Source: Burkholderia sp. NRF60-BP8
GTDB lineage: Bacteria > Pseudomonadota > Gammaproteobacteria > Burkholderiales > Burkholderiaceae
Direction of reading: 5' to 3'
NCBI RefSeq assembly: GCF_001522585.2
Contig: NZ_CP013372.1
Location: 2,170,001 to 2,234,000, forward strand
Length of the DNA stretch: 64,000 nucleotides
Positions 26,935-36,855 of the stretch are shown piece by piece. Below the pieces are notes generated by a model that was not told the origin of the DNA, searched no databases, and saw nothing but the letters and a program-made list of their open reading frames with translations. The position numbers and the translations under genes are program-made. Every line of letters begins with the position of its first letter. Positions within the stretch are counted from its first letter, which is position 1.

Positions 26935-28998
26935 TCAGAAATCCTTCACGAGACGCAGCGAGTCGTAGATGGCCCCGTGGACGTTGTGCATCGAAATGCA
27001 GTCGCCGACACGGAACAGCAGGAAACGGCCGTTGCCGAGTTCTTCCGACAGGCACGGCTGCGGCTCGGCCGCGAACAGCGTGTGCGGATCGATCTGGCCG
27101 CGGTTCACCGACTCCGGCTTGAGCTTCCAGTACAGTTCGTCGTTCGGCGACGAACCGTTCTCGATCACCACCTGGTCGACCGCGCGCTCTTCCAGCTCTT
27201 CCGTGTACTCGTTGCGCAGCACGGCGATCATCTTGCCGTTCTCTTCATAGACGCGATCGAGCATCGTGTTCGGCGTCGGAATCACGCCGAATGCGTACAG
27301 GCGGCGATAGAAGATCGGGAACGTCGTGCCGCCGCAGTCGTCGGCCACCTTCACGTCCGGCGTGACGACCTCGACCTTCGAGCCGCGGCTCGCCATGAAG
27401 TCGGCCACGCCCGCGCCCGCATGCGTGCTCACGCCGTCGAACAGCAGCACGTTCTGCTTCGGCTCGACCTTGCCGGTCAGGATGTCCCACGAGCTGACGG
27501 CGAGGCCTTCGGCCACGCCCCACGCCGGCACCTGCCACGTGAAGCTCGAGCCGCCCGTCGCGAGCACGACGATGTCCGGCTTCTCGGCCATGATCGTCTT
27601 CTCGTCGGCGGCCACGCCGAGACGCCGGTCGACGCCCAGACGCTTCGTTTCCATGTCGAACCAACGGATGATCCCCGACATCTGCTCGCGCTGCGGCGCC
27701 TTCGCGGCGATCATCACCTGGCCGCCCACTTCCGCGTTCTTCTCGAACAGCACGACGTCGTGGCCGCGCAGCTTCGCGACGCGCGCCGCCTCGAGGCCCG
27801 CGGGGCCGGCGCCGACCACCACGACCTTGCGCTTCGGACCGCGCGACTTCTCGATGATGTGCGGCATCGTCGCTTCGCGCGACGTCGCGGCGTTCTGGAT
27901 GCACAGCACGTCTAGACCGTTGTACTGGCGGTCGATGCAGTAGTTCGCGCCGACGCACTGCTTGATTTCGTCCTCGCGGCCGTCGCGGATCTTGATCACC
28001 ATGTGCGGATCGGCGATCTGCGCGCGCGTCATGCCGACCAGGTCGATCATGCCGTTCGCGAGCAGGCGCTCGGCCTGGCCCGCGTCGCGGATGCTCTGCG
28101 CGTGCATCACCGGGATCTTCACGACCGACTTGATGCCGGCCGCGAGGTGCACGAACGGCTCCGGCGGCAGCGCCATCGGCGGCATGCAGTTCGCGATCGT
28201 GTTGTGCGTGTCGCCGCCCGACCCGACCACGCTCAGGTAGTCGATCAGGCCCGTCTCCGACATCGCCTGCGCGATTTCCTTCAGCGCTTCGTGATCGAGG
28301 CCGTCCTCGTGGAATTCGTCGCCGCACATGCGCAGACCGACGCAGAAGTCCTTGCCGACCGCCTCGCGCACGGCCGTCAGCACTTCGATGCCGAAGCGCA
28401 GGCGGTTTTCGAGGCTGCCGCCCCATTCGTCGGTGCGATGGTTCGAACGCTTGCTCCAGAACTGGTCGATCAGGTGCTGGTGCGCGGCGGAGATTTCGAT
28501 GCCGTCCATGCCGGCCGCCTTCACGCGCTTCGCGGCCGCCGCGAAATCGCCGATGATGCGGCGGATTTCCTCGATCTCGATGATCTTCGCGTTGCCGCGG
28601 TGCACGGGCTCGCGCACGCCCGACGGCGACATCAGGTGCGGCCAGTGCTCGCCGTGGAACGACGAGCGGCGGCCCATGTGCGTCGCCTGGATCATGATCT
28701 TCGCGCCGTGCTTGTGCATCGTGTCGGCCAAGCGCGTGAGCGGGTCGATGATCTTGTCGTTCGACAGGTTCACCGATTTCCACCAGCCTTGCGGGCTGTC
28801 GATCGAGACCGGGCTCGAGCCGCCGCAGATGGCCAGGCCGACGCCACCCTTCGCCTTTTCTTCGTAGTAGCGGATATAGCGGTCGCCCGGCAGGCCGCCC
28901 GGCTCGGCATACACTTCCGCGTGCGCCGTGCTGACGATCCGGTTGCGCAGCGTCAGCTGGTTCAGCTGCATGGGTTTGAACAGGTGGGGATAACGCAT
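26935..28998 (-). CDS. dgcA: Dimethylglycine dehydrogenase, Old Yellow Enzyme/FAD type
   Basis: 687 residues, the usual length for DgcA. Residues 1-370 form an FMN-binding TIM barrel of the OYE/trimethylamine dehydrogenase type (IMIQATHMGRRSSFHGEHW, GIEISAAHQHLIDQFWSKRS). The conserved cysteines for a 4Fe-4S cluster sit around residues 350-380 (CVGANYCIDRQ, VLCIQNAA). Residues 400-687 are an FAD/NAD-binding region starting VVVVGAGPAGLEAARVA. I start it at MRYPHLFKPM (28998); the longer frame reads back into the preceding gene. It removes a methyl group from dimethylglycine, giving sarcosine. Confidence 0.94.
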   Translation of the reverse strand: MRYPHLFKPMQLNQLTLRNRIVSTAHAEVYAEPGGLPGDRYIRYYEEKAKGGVGLAICGGSSPVSIDSPQGWWKSVNLSNDKIIDPLTRLADTMHKHGAKIMIQATHMGRRSSFHGEHWPHLMSPSGVREPVHRGNAKIIEIEEIRRIIGDFAAAAKRVKAAGMDGIEISAAHQHLIDQFWSKRSNHRTDEWGGSLENRLRFGIEVLTAVREAVGKDFCVGLRMCGDEFHEDGLDHEALKEIAQAMSETGLIDYLSVVGSGGDTHNTIANCMPPMALPPEPFVHLAAGIKSVVKIPVMHAQSIRDAGQAERLLANGMIDLVGMTRAQIADPHMVIKIRDGREDEIKQCVGANYCIDRQYNGLDVLCIQNAATSREATMPHIIEKSRGPKRKVVVVGAGPAGLEAARVAKLRGHDVVLFEKNAEVGGQVMIAAKAPQREQMSGIIRWFDMETKRLGVDRRLGVAADEKTIMAEKPDIVVLATGGSSFTWQVPAWGVAEGLAVSSWDILTGKVEPKQNVLLFDGVSTHAGAGVADFMASRGSKVEVVTPDVKVADDCGGTTFPIFYRRLYAFGVIPTPNTMLDRVYEENGKMIAVLRNEYTEELEERAVDQVVIENGSSPNDELYWKLKPESVNRGQIDPHTLFAAEPQPCLSEELGNGRFLLFRVGDCISMHNVHGAIYDSLRLVKDF

Positions 28999-29066
28999 CG
29001 CAGGCGACCTCTGGCGTTCGAATGTCTCGTGTTGCGGGTGTTTATATGTTTCAGTGCATCGGTGCG

Positions 29067-29600
29067 TCAGTGCGCGAGCGGCGACACTTCGAAGACGCAG
29101 TGGTCGTGATGCTCGGCCGCGCACTGCACTTCCTTCGATTGCGCGCGCGGCGCGTTCTTGCCTTCCGGCGTCGTGTCGTTGACCCAGTCCATCGCGCCCG
29201 CGAACCAGCCGGCGAACATGTAGCAGAGCTTGCCTTCCTTGCCCGGTTGCTGGAGCACGAACGACGAGTGGCGCAGTTCGATCTTCGCGCGGGCGCTGGC
29301 CGGATCGGCCTCGATGATCGAGAACAGGCCCCAGCCGCGTTGCGACAGGCGCTTCAGGTAGTGCTCGAACACGGCCATGCCGGTCAGGCCGTGCAGCTTC
29401 GCTTCCTTGTCGCACCAGTGGTAAGCGGACTTGTAGCCGGCCTTGTAGAGGATCTCGGCATACGCTTCGACGCCGAGCGCTTCCTCGACGGCGACGTGGT
29501 TGTTCGTGAAGAAGTGGCGCGGCACGTACAGCATCGGCAGCGCGTCGGTGGTCCAGACGCCGGTATCGGGATCGACGTTGATCGGCAGTTGCGGTTGCAT
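29067..29600 (-). CDS. V4R-like (4-vinyl reductase domain/DUF5943) protein of the betaine operon
   Basis: 177 residues, soluble. The sequence (GLTGMAVFEHYLKRLSQRGW, SSFVLQQPGKEGKLCYMFAG, QCAAEHHDHCVFEVSPLA) resembles the small-molecule-binding V4R fold, and the same gene lies between the M19 dipeptidase gene and dgcA in Pseudomonas betaine clusters. No function is established. The C-terminal CAAEHHDHC segment could bind a metal. ATG 29600 is chosen because the longer frame begins inside the intergenic hairpin region. Conserved linkage suggests a role in demethylation or in formaldehyde or cofactor handling, but this is speculation. Confidence 0.72.
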   Translation of the reverse strand: MQPQLPINVDPDTGVWTTDALPMLYVPRHFFTNNHVAVEEALGVEAYAEILYKAGYKSAYHWCDKEAKLHGLTGMAVFEHYLKRLSQRGWGLFSIIEADPASARAKIELRHSSFVLQQPGKEGKLCYMFAGWFAGAMDWVNDTTPEGKNAPRAQSKEVQCAAEHHDHCVFEVSPLAH

Positions 29601-29661
29601 CGTGGTGACTCCGTGAGGAAATTGGCCGCGCGGCTCAGTGCGCAGGCGCGACATCGTCCGC

Positions 29662-29701
29662 GTGCCCGCGCGGCAGGCGCGGGCACGTCCCGATTTTTTT
29701 A
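29662..29701. repeat. Intergenic hairpin with a T-run on the plus strand
   Basis: Arms GTGCCCGCGC (29662-29671) and GCGCGGGCAC (29677-29686), then TTTTTTT at 29694-29700 on the plus strand. It lies between two minus-strand genes of one block. It could block antisense transcription or act as an RNA stability element within the transcript. Confidence 0.5.
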
Positions 29702-29738
29702 TGTTGAAACGCGGGGAGCGGTTCGGCGGGCGTGGCGC

Positions 29739-30710
<972 letters not shown>

Positions 30711-30748
30711 ATCTGCTCTCGCTCGTGTGACTGTTCTGGTGGGGTCGA

Positions 30749-32023
30749 TCAATAGATCGGGAAGCGCTCGCAGAGCGCGAAGATCTCGCGGCGCACGCGC
30801 TGTTCGGTGGCGGGATCGCCTTCCGGGTTCGCGCGCAGCGCGTCGAACACTTCGAGGATCAGGCGGCCGATCTCGCGGAACTCCGCGACGCCGAAGCCGC
30901 GCGTCGTGCCCGCCGGCGTGCCGAGACGGATGCCCGACGTGACGGTCGGCTTCTCGGTGTCGAACGGGATGCCGTTCTTGTTGCAGGTGATGCCCGCGCG
31001 TTCCAGCGCCTGCTCGACCGGCGCGCCCTTCAGGCCCTTCGGGCGCAGGTCGACCAGCAGCAGGTGATTGTCGGTGCCGCCCGTGACGAGATCGACGCCG
31101 CCGGCCTTCAGCACTTCGCCGAGCGCCTGTGCGTTCGCGAGCACGTTGTCGATGTAGGTCTTGAAGTCCGCATGCAGCACTTCGCCGAACGCCACCGCCT
31201 TGCCGGCGATCACGTGCATCAGCGGGCCGCCCTGCAGGCCGGGGAACACGGCCGAGTTGATCTTCTTCGCGATCTCCTCGTCGTTGGTCAGCACGAAGCC
31301 GCCGCGCGGGCCGCGCAGCGTCTTGTGCGTGGTCGACGTGACGACGTGCGCGTGCTCGACCGGGTTCGCATGGCGGCCCGCGGCGATCACGCCCGCGATG
31401 TGCGCCATGTCGACCATCAGCTTCGCGCCGACGCTGTCGGCGATCGCGCGAAAGCGCGCGAAGTCGAGCGCGCGCGGGTACGCCGAGAAGCCGGCGATGA
31501 TGAGGCTCGGCTTGTGCTCGTGGGCGAGCGCCTCGACCTGGTCGTAATCGATGCGCAGCGTGTCGCGATTCACGCCGTACTGGACGGCGTTGAACCACTT
31601 GCCCGACAGCGCCGGCTTCGCGCCGTGCGTCAGGTGGCCGCCCGCGTCGAGCGACATGCCGAGCACCGTGTCGCCCGGCTTGGCCAGCGCGAGCATCACC
31701 GAACCGTTCGCCTGCGCGCCCGAGTGCGGCTGCACGTTCGCATAGCCGGCGTTGAAGATCTGCTTCACGCGGTCGATCGCGAGCGCCTCGACTTCGTCCG
31801 CGAATTCGCAGCCGCCGTAGTAGCGCTTACCGGGATAGCCTTCCGCATACTTGTTGGTCAGCACCGAGCCCTGCGCCTCGAGCACGGCGCGCGACACGAT
31901 GTTTTCCGACGCGATCAACTCGACCTGCGACTGCTGACGCTCGAGTTCCTTCAGGATGGCGCTGCGCACCGGCGCGTCGCGCTCGGCAAGGGGCTGCGAG
32001 AAGAAAGGCTGGGTATTCGACAT
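30749..32023 (-). CDS. glyA: Serine hydroxymethyltransferase
   Basis: 424 residues. It interconverts glycine plus 5,10-methylene-THF with serine plus THF. The PLP-binding lysine lies in the classic [30 protein letters not shown] and [17 protein letters not shown] are also textbook SHMT segments. ATG 32023 gives the normal N-terminus. It leads the minus-strand betaine block, so this copy is probably the catabolic one: it assimilates glycine made from betaine and takes up one-carbon units. A second housekeeping copy is expected elsewhere, which I cannot check. Confidence 0.96.
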   Translation of the reverse strand: MSNTQPFFSQPLAERDAPVRSAILKELERQQSQVELIASENIVSRAVLEAQGSVLTNKYAEGYPGKRYYGGCEFADEVEALAIDRVKQIFNAGYANVQPHSGAQANGSVMLALAKPGDTVLGMSLDAGGHLTHGAKPALSGKWFNAVQYGVNRDTLRIDYDQVEALAHEHKPSLIIAGFSAYPRALDFARFRAIADSVGAKLMVDMAHIAGVIAAGRHANPVEHAHVVTSTTHKTLRGPRGGFVLTNDEEIAKKINSAVFPGLQGGPLMHVIAGKAVAFGEVLHADFKTYIDNVLANAQALGEVLKAGGVDLVTGGTDNHLLLVDLRPKGLKGAPVEQALERAGITCNKNGIPFDTEKPTVTSGIRLGTPAGTTRGFGVAEFREIGRLILEVFDALRANPEGDPATEQRVRREIFALCERFPIY

Positions 32024-32468
32024 AGTGCGTCCGTGACGAAGAATGAAGGGCTGCAACCGAAGCTCAAGGGCCGCCGTGCCTGGGGTTCCCGCGCGTCCAG
32101 TGCAAGGCTGCCGACGGCTCTATTCTTGTCGTTCGGATTTTCGGCGGATTGATGAATTTAGACGCGTTCTTTGCCTTTTCCGCCATGCGCGTCCGTTTTA
32201 TACAAGTGACCGGTCGTGCTTTTCGGGACGATCGCCAGAAACGGTGTCGGTGATTCACCTATGGACACGCACACCGGCAGTGCGTTTGCCGCACGTTCGC
32301 GTGCAGCTTCTCCCGGATACGGTGCAGTGCAGCAACGGCCCGATGCCCAGACAACGTATGGAGCTAGGGTTTAGCCGTATGGCACGCTTGTTGCACTCGC
32401 TCACACAATACCGCAGCCCGATTCGTGCCCCGGGCCAAAAGCTATTAGAGATTCAAGGAACGCTCCCC
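32024..32468. promoter_or_regulatory. Divergent glyA / gbdR-like promoter region
   Basis: 445 bp with no convincing gene. The middle (about 32150-32220) is AT-richer and may hold promoters. A direct repeat GTATGG (near 32357 and 32386) flanks the short inverted repeat GCTA-gggtt-TAGC. The GbdR-like protein probably binds here, but I see no site I can name. I looked for a glycine riboswitch on the glyA side and found none. Confidence 0.4.
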
Positions 32469-33494
32469 ATGTCGCCCGACCGCACAGCGTCGCTGTCCCA
32501 CTTCGCGTTCATGCCTTTACCGAACTTCACGATGATCGCGTTCACCAATGCGATCGAGGTGCTTCGGATGGCGAATTATCTGAGCGGCCAGCCGCTCTAC
32601 CGCTGGTCGGTGATCAGCCCGGACGGCGGCCCGGTCACGGCGAGCAACGGCCTCACGGTCGACACGGGGCCGGCCGAATGCGTGGGGCAGCCCGACATCG
32701 TGTTCGTGTGCGGCGGCGTCGACGTGCAGCGCGCGACCACGCCTGCTCACCTGTCGACGCTGCGCCGCTTCGCGCGCTCGGGGCTGCCGCTCGGCAGCCT
32801 GTGCACGGGCACCTATGCACTCGCGAAGTCGGGGCTGCTCGCGGGCTACGCGTGCGCGATCCACTGGGAGAACATGTCGGCGCTGAAGGAGGAGTTTCCG
32901 GACACGCGCTTCCTGAAGGAACTGTTCGTGATCGACCGCGATCGCATCACGTGCACGGGCGGCGTCGCGCCGCTCGACATGATGCTGAACCTGATCGCCG
33001 CGCGCGTCGGCACCGCGCGCGTCACGCAGATCGCCGAGCAGTTCATCGTCGAACACGTGCGCGACACGAGCGCGCAACAACGCATGCCGCTCGTCGCCCG
33101 CCTCGGCTCGGCGAACAAGTCGCTGTTCGAAGTGATCTCGCTGATGGAGAACAACATCGAGGAGCCGCTGTCACGCGAGGAACTCGCGCGGCTCGCGAAC
33201 ATGTCGCAGCGGCAGTTGCAACGCCTGTTCCGCGAGCATCTCGGGATGACGCCGACGCACTACTACCTGACGCTGCGGCTGCGCCGCGCGCGCGAACTGC
33301 TGCTGCAGACCGACATGTCGATCATGCACATCACGATGGCGTGCGGCTTCCAGTCGGCATGCCACTTCAGCAAGAGCTATCGCGACGCGTTCGGCGTCGC
33401 GCCGACCCGCGAGCGCCGCAAGCAGGTTGCGCCGCTCGCGCAGGGTGCGGCGGCGGCCGGGCCGGCGTTTCCGACGCATCTGCTGCATGCGTGA
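32469..33494 (+). CDS. gbdR: GbdR-like regulator of glycine betaine catabolism
   Basis: 341 residues. The N-terminal DJ-1/PfpI-like sensor domain (LPNFTMIAFTNAIEVLRMAN, ITCTGGVAPLDMMLNLIAAR) is followed by a C-terminal AraC domain (LARLANMSQRQLQRLFREHL, MACGFQSACHFSKSYRDAFG). The start MRMAN-type region is close to GbdR of Pseudomonas, which activates gbcAB, dgcAB and related genes when glycine betaine or dimethylglycine is present. It is divergent from the glyA-to-gbcB block, strongly supporting the same role. ATG 32469 has AAGGAA upstream; the frame stays open further 5' without a better start. Confidence 0.9.
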   Translation: MSPDRTASLSHFAFMPLPNFTMIAFTNAIEVLRMANYLSGQPLYRWSVISPDGGPVTASNGLTVDTGPAECVGQPDIVFVCGGVDVQRATTPAHLSTLRRFARSGLPLGSLCTGTYALAKSGLLAGYACAIHWENMSALKEEFPDTRFLKELFVIDRDRITCTGGVAPLDMMLNLIAARVGTARVTQIAEQFIVEHVRDTSAQQRMPLVARLGSANKSLFEVISLMENNIEEPLSREELARLANMSQRQLQRLFREHLGMTPTHYYLTLRLRRARELLLQTDMSIMHITMACGFQSACHFSKSYRDAFGVAPTRERRKQVAPLAQGAAAAGPAFPTHLLHA

Positions 33495-33512
33495 AGCACG
33501 GACTATCTGAAG

Positions 33513-33545
33513 CAAAAAAAAGCGGCCTCGAAGGCCGCTTTTCCG
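33513..33545. terminator. Bidirectional terminator between gbdR and the beta-propeller/discoidin gene
   Basis: Arms AAGCGGCCT (33521-33529) and AGGCCGCTT (33533-33541), with an A8 run on one side (T8 for the minus-strand gene) and TTT on the other. Confidence 0.85.
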
Positions 33546-33552
33546 TTTGCGC

Positions 33553-34965
33553 TTACGATCCCCACACCTGCATTTCATCGAGCGAGTACCCCCACTGCGT
33601 CGCCCGCTTCGTGCCGAGCATCCGCACGTAACGCCCCTGCCCGTTCAGGTTCGGCAACGTCACGTGCCCGTACGACACGCCGTTGTTGGTCGAGTAGATC
33701 GTCGTCCAGTTCGCGTTGTCGTTCGACGTCTGGATCTGGTAGACGAGCGCGCCCGCATCCCAGTACAGATCGATGCTGCTGATCGTCTTCGTCGCACCGA
33801 GATCGACGGAGATCCATTGCGGATCGACGCCCGCGCCTTCCGGCGAATCCCAGCGCGTGCTCGTCGTGTTGCCGTCGAACGCCTTGTCGGCCGTCAGCGA
33901 CGCGTCGTAGCTCGCCGATGCGGCGGCCGGACGGCCTTGCGACAGCAGCGTCAACTGCCTGGCGGCCGGGCCGCCGTAGTAGTTCGCGCCGAGCTTGGCC
34001 TTCGTCGTGTCCGCATTCACGCCGAACTGCGACAGGCTCCAGCGCTGACCGGTCGTCACGTCGCCGACGTAGAGCTGATAGCCGCCCGCCGTCGTCGACG
34101 AGAAAAACAGATAGTTCGTACCACTGACAGGCGCCGGGTCCGAGTTGTTGCTCATGCAGTCGTTGAGCGCCAGCGCGCTCGGCGTCGACGCCGGGTCGGC
34201 CGTCTTCGCATAGATCTGGTCGGCTCCGCCGCTGTCCTTCCAGCGCGCGTAGTACACCATGCCGTCCGCCCGCACGATCGGGTAGTACGTCTGCAACCCG
34301 GCCGGACGATCGAACACGGCGGTCGCACCGGTCGCGATCGTGCGCTTCATCAGCCCCATGTTCGAGCCGGTGCCCGTCGCGTAGTACACGGCGCTCGCGT
34401 CCGGCGCGAGGAACGGCATCGAGTATTCGGCGCCGGCTGGCGCGTTCGTCAGGCTCACGACGGACGTGAACACCGGCCCCGCGCTCGTGTACGACAGCGT
34501 CGCCTGCTTGACGTCGCCGTTCTGCTTGAACACGAGCGTCTTGCCGTCCGCGCTGAACTTCGGGTCTTCGTTGCGGGTGGCGCCCGTGCTGTTCGTCATG
34601 TTGACGGGCGGCGTGCCGGCGCCGAGCTGCAGCATGAACACGTTCCATGCGCCGTTGCGGATGCCCATGAACGCGAGCCACTTGCCGTCGGGGCTGAAAA
34701 CGCCGTTCATCGGATCGGTGATGCCCCACGCGCTCTTGCTGAGTTGCGTCAGTGTATGGGCCGAAAAATCGTAGAGGAAAAGCTGGCTCGTGCCGTCGCC
34801 GTACTTGACGTAGCTGTGATAGACCAGCTTGCCGGTCAGCGCGGCGGGAAACGTCGCGTTCGGCTGGGCGGCGGGATTGTTGACGCAGGCTGCGGCGGCC
34901 ACGCCGCTGAACAGGTTGAGGGCGATGCCGGCCACGAGGACGGCGACGAGGGTCTTCGATTTCAC
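33553..34965 (-). CDS. Exported TolB-like beta-propeller protein with C-terminal discoidin (F5/8 type C) domain
   Basis: 470 residues. A GTG start at 34965 with GGAAG upstream gives a signal peptide (KTLVAVLVAGIALNLFSGVA, cleavage AAA/C or nearby). Residues 30-330 hold TolB/WD40-like repeats (NGVFSPDGKWLAFMG, DPKFSADGKTLVFKQNG, PIVRADGMVYYARWKDSG). Residues about 335-470 form a discoidin-type carbohydrate-binding module (ADKAFDGNTTSTRWDSPEG, PQWISVDLGATKTISSIDLY, GRYVRMLGTKRATQWGYSL). The pairing suggests a secreted or periplasmic carbohydrate-binding protein without a visible catalytic domain. Function unknown. Single gene, divergent from the MocR regulator. Confidence 0.8.
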   Translation of the reverse strand: MKSKTLVAVLVAGIALNLFSGVAAAACVNNPAAQPNATFPAALTGKLVYHSYVKYGDGTSQLFLYDFSAHTLTQLSKSAWGITDPMNGVFSPDGKWLAFMGIRNGAWNVFMLQLGAGTPPVNMTNSTGATRNEDPKFSADGKTLVFKQNGDVKQATLSYTSAGPVFTSVVSLTNAPAGAEYSMPFLAPDASAVYYATGTGSNMGLMKRTIATGATAVFDRPAGLQTYYPIVRADGMVYYARWKDSGGADQIYAKTADPASTPSALALNDCMSNNSDPAPVSGTNYLFFSSTTAGGYQLYVGDVTTGQRWSLSQFGVNADTTKAKLGANYYGGPAARQLTLLSQGRPAAASASYDASLTADKAFDGNTTSTRWDSPEGAGVDPQWISVDLGATKTISSIDLYWDAGALVYQIQTSNDNANWTTIYSTNNGVSYGHVTLPNLNGQGRYVRMLGTKRATQWGYSLDEMQVWGS

Positions 34966-35123
34966 GCTGGATGCTTCCGGGTAAGGTGGGGACGCCGCTG
35001 ACGAGGACCCGCGCGGCACGCGCGGGCGTCACGGATCCGCCGTCGGGCAGCGTGAATTCCGTATCGGTCGGACATCGGGAATAAAACTTGCGGCAGTGTG
35101 CCTTCTGGTCAGACGAAAGAAAA

Positions 35124-35172
35124 GGATCAGAGCGCGCTTAAAACATACGGATCAGCGATTTAGGGCGCGCTT
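35124..35172 (+). promoter_or_regulatory. Candidate MocR operator: paired direct repeats
   Basis: GGATCAG occurs at 35124-35130 and 35149-35155, and GCGCGCTT at 35132-35139 and 35165-35172, all in the same direction, 60-110 bases before the MocR start. MocR-type regulators such as GabR and PdxR bind direct repeats, so this is a plausible operator for autoregulation and for the divergent gene. Confidence 0.4.
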
Positions 35173-35231
35173 GCACGTGACGGCTGCCGTACTACTCTTT
35201 GTCATCTGGGTCCAACGCCGGGAGGACACGC

Positions 35232-36653
35232 ATGAAGCGTTATGCGGTGCTGGCGCAGACGATTGCCGACGCGATCCGGCGCGGCGACCTGGCGCCCGGT
35301 GCGCGCATTCCTACCGTGCGCGCGGCATGCCGCGCGTATCGCGTCAGCCCGTCCACGGTGTTTCGCGCGTACTACGCGCTCGAAAGCGAGGGCCTGATCG
35401 TCGCGCGGGCGCGCTCGGGTTATTTCGTTGCGAACGTCTCGGACAAGCACGTTCGGTTCGGCCGCGATCCTCCGCGCAAGCCGGGCGCCGCGCAAACCGG
35501 CGACGACGATGCGCTGTTCCGCCTGCTCGACTCGCTCAAATGCGACGACATCGTGCCGCTCGGCTCGGCATTCGCGAGCTATTCGCTGTTCCCGATGAGC
35601 AGCCTGTGGCGCTACGTGGCGTCGGCCGCCCGCAACATGGATCGCACGAAACTGCTCGCGGGCCTGCCGCCCGGTAACGAAGCGCTGCGCCGCCAGATCG
35701 CGTTGCGCTATCTGAACGCGGGCGGGTCGTTGCCGCTGGAGGAAATCGTGATCACGACGGGGGCGACCGAAGCGCTGACGCTCAGCCTGCAGGCGCTGAC
35801 GCGCCCGGGCGACATCGTCGCGATCGAACGGCCGGCATTCCATGCGGTGCTGCAGGCCGTCCAGTGCCTGCACCTGAAGGCCGTCGAGATTCCGGTCGAC
35901 CCGCGCACCGGCCTCGACCTCGACGCGCTCGCCGAGGCGCTCGACACGCATCCGGTGCGGGCGTGCTGGTTCATGACGTCGTTCCACAACCCGACCGGTG
36001 CAACGCTGACCGACGAGCGCAAGCGCGCGCTGATCGACCTGCTCGCGTCGCGCGGCGTGCCGCTGATCGAGGACGACGTGTACGGCGAACTGCAGTTCGG
36101 CACGGCGCCCACGCGCCCGGCGAAACTGTACGACGACAGCGGGCTCGTCCTGCATTGCGGGTCGTTCTCGAAATGTCTCGCGCCCGGGTTCCGGATCGGC
36201 TGGGTCGCGGCCGGCCGCTTCGTGCGGCAGATCCGCCAGGCCAAGGGCGCGAGCGCGCCGGCCGCCGACGTACCGGCGCAGATGGCGATTTCGAGCTACC
36301 TGCGCGACGGCGCATACGATCGTTTCCTGCGCAAGCTGCGACGCAATCTCGCCGCGCACCAGGCGCAGATGCTCTCGGCCGTGCGCGCGTATTTTCCGGC
36401 CGACACCGAAGTGTTCGCACCGCGCGGCGGGTATTTTCTGTGGATCGAATTGCCGCCGCACATGGACGCGATGCACCTGTTCGACGACGCGATGGAAAGC
36501 GGCGTCAGCATCGCGCCCGGGCCGATCTTTTCCGCCACCGGCGGCTTCCGCCGCTATCTGCGACTCAACTACGGGCGCCCGTGGACACCGGCCGTCGAGC
36601 GCGCGCTGGAGACGCTCGGCACGCTCGCATCCCGGCAACGGCACGGCGGCTAG
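35232..36653 (+). CDS. MocR-type regulator (GntR winged helix fused to a PLP aminotransferase domain)
   Basis: 473 residues. The N-terminal GntR-type winged helix-turn-helix (residues 1-72: IADAIRRGDLAPGARIPTVR, YRVSPSTVFRAYYALESEGL) is joined to a fold-type I aminotransferase-like domain (residues 100-470). The PLP lysine lies in CGSFSKCLAPGFRIGWVAAG, and FHNPTGATL and EDDVYGELQF are typical. GGAGG precedes ATG 35232. Such proteins sense PLP or amino acids and often control a divergent gene. Here the divergent neighbour encodes the propeller/discoidin protein. No PLP pathway gene is adjacent, so the target is unknown. Confidence 0.9.
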   Translation: MKRYAVLAQTIADAIRRGDLAPGARIPTVRAACRAYRVSPSTVFRAYYALESEGLIVARARSGYFVANVSDKHVRFGRDPPRKPGAAQTGDDDALFRLLDSLKCDDIVPLGSAFASYSLFPMSSLWRYVASAARNMDRTKLLAGLPPGNEALRRQIALRYLNAGGSLPLEEIVITTGATEALTLSLQALTRPGDIVAIERPAFHAVLQAVQCLHLKAVEIPVDPRTGLDLDALAEALDTHPVRACWFMTSFHNPTGATLTDERKRALIDLLASRGVPLIEDDVYGELQFGTAPTRPAKLYDDSGLVLHCGSFSKCLAPGFRIGWVAAGRFVRQIRQAKGASAPAADVPAQMAISSYLRDGAYDRFLRKLRRNLAAHQAQMLSAVRAYFPADTEVFAPRGGYFLWIELPPHMDAMHLFDDAMESGVSIAPGPIFSATGGFRRYLRLNYGRPWTPAVERALETLGTLASRQRHGG

Positions 36654-36791
36654 CATGAGACGGGCGGCACGAAACGTGCGGCACGCGACGCGCGACATGC
36701 GCCTTGCGTTTCACGCGCGAACGACCAAGAATGAAGCGGCAGGCAGCCGCGGACGAACGGGTTCCACGCGTCCGATGTTATGGAGAATCAA

Positions 36792-36854
36792 ATGCACACC
36801 GTATCCAGACGACCGCCGATGTGTCACCCGACGATGGCACCCGTCGGTCGCTGA
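36792..36854 (+). CDS. Possible small upstream ORF (20 residues) coupled to the zinc-ribbon protein
   Basis: GGAGAA at 36782-36787 is followed by ATG at 36792; the frame encodes MHTVSRRPPMCHPTMAPVGR and stops with TGA at 36852-36854. The next ATG (36856), in the frame of the zinc-ribbon gene, is one base beyond. This arrangement fits a coupled leader ORF. No protein family supports it. Confidence 0.3.
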   Translation: MHTVSRRPPMCHPTMAPVGR

Positions 36855-36855
36855 C

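Noticed and set aside
32024..32468. Possible glycine riboswitch upstream of glyA
   Set aside because: I read the minus strand for the conserved aptamer cores and found none; control by the divergent GbdR-like protein is enough.
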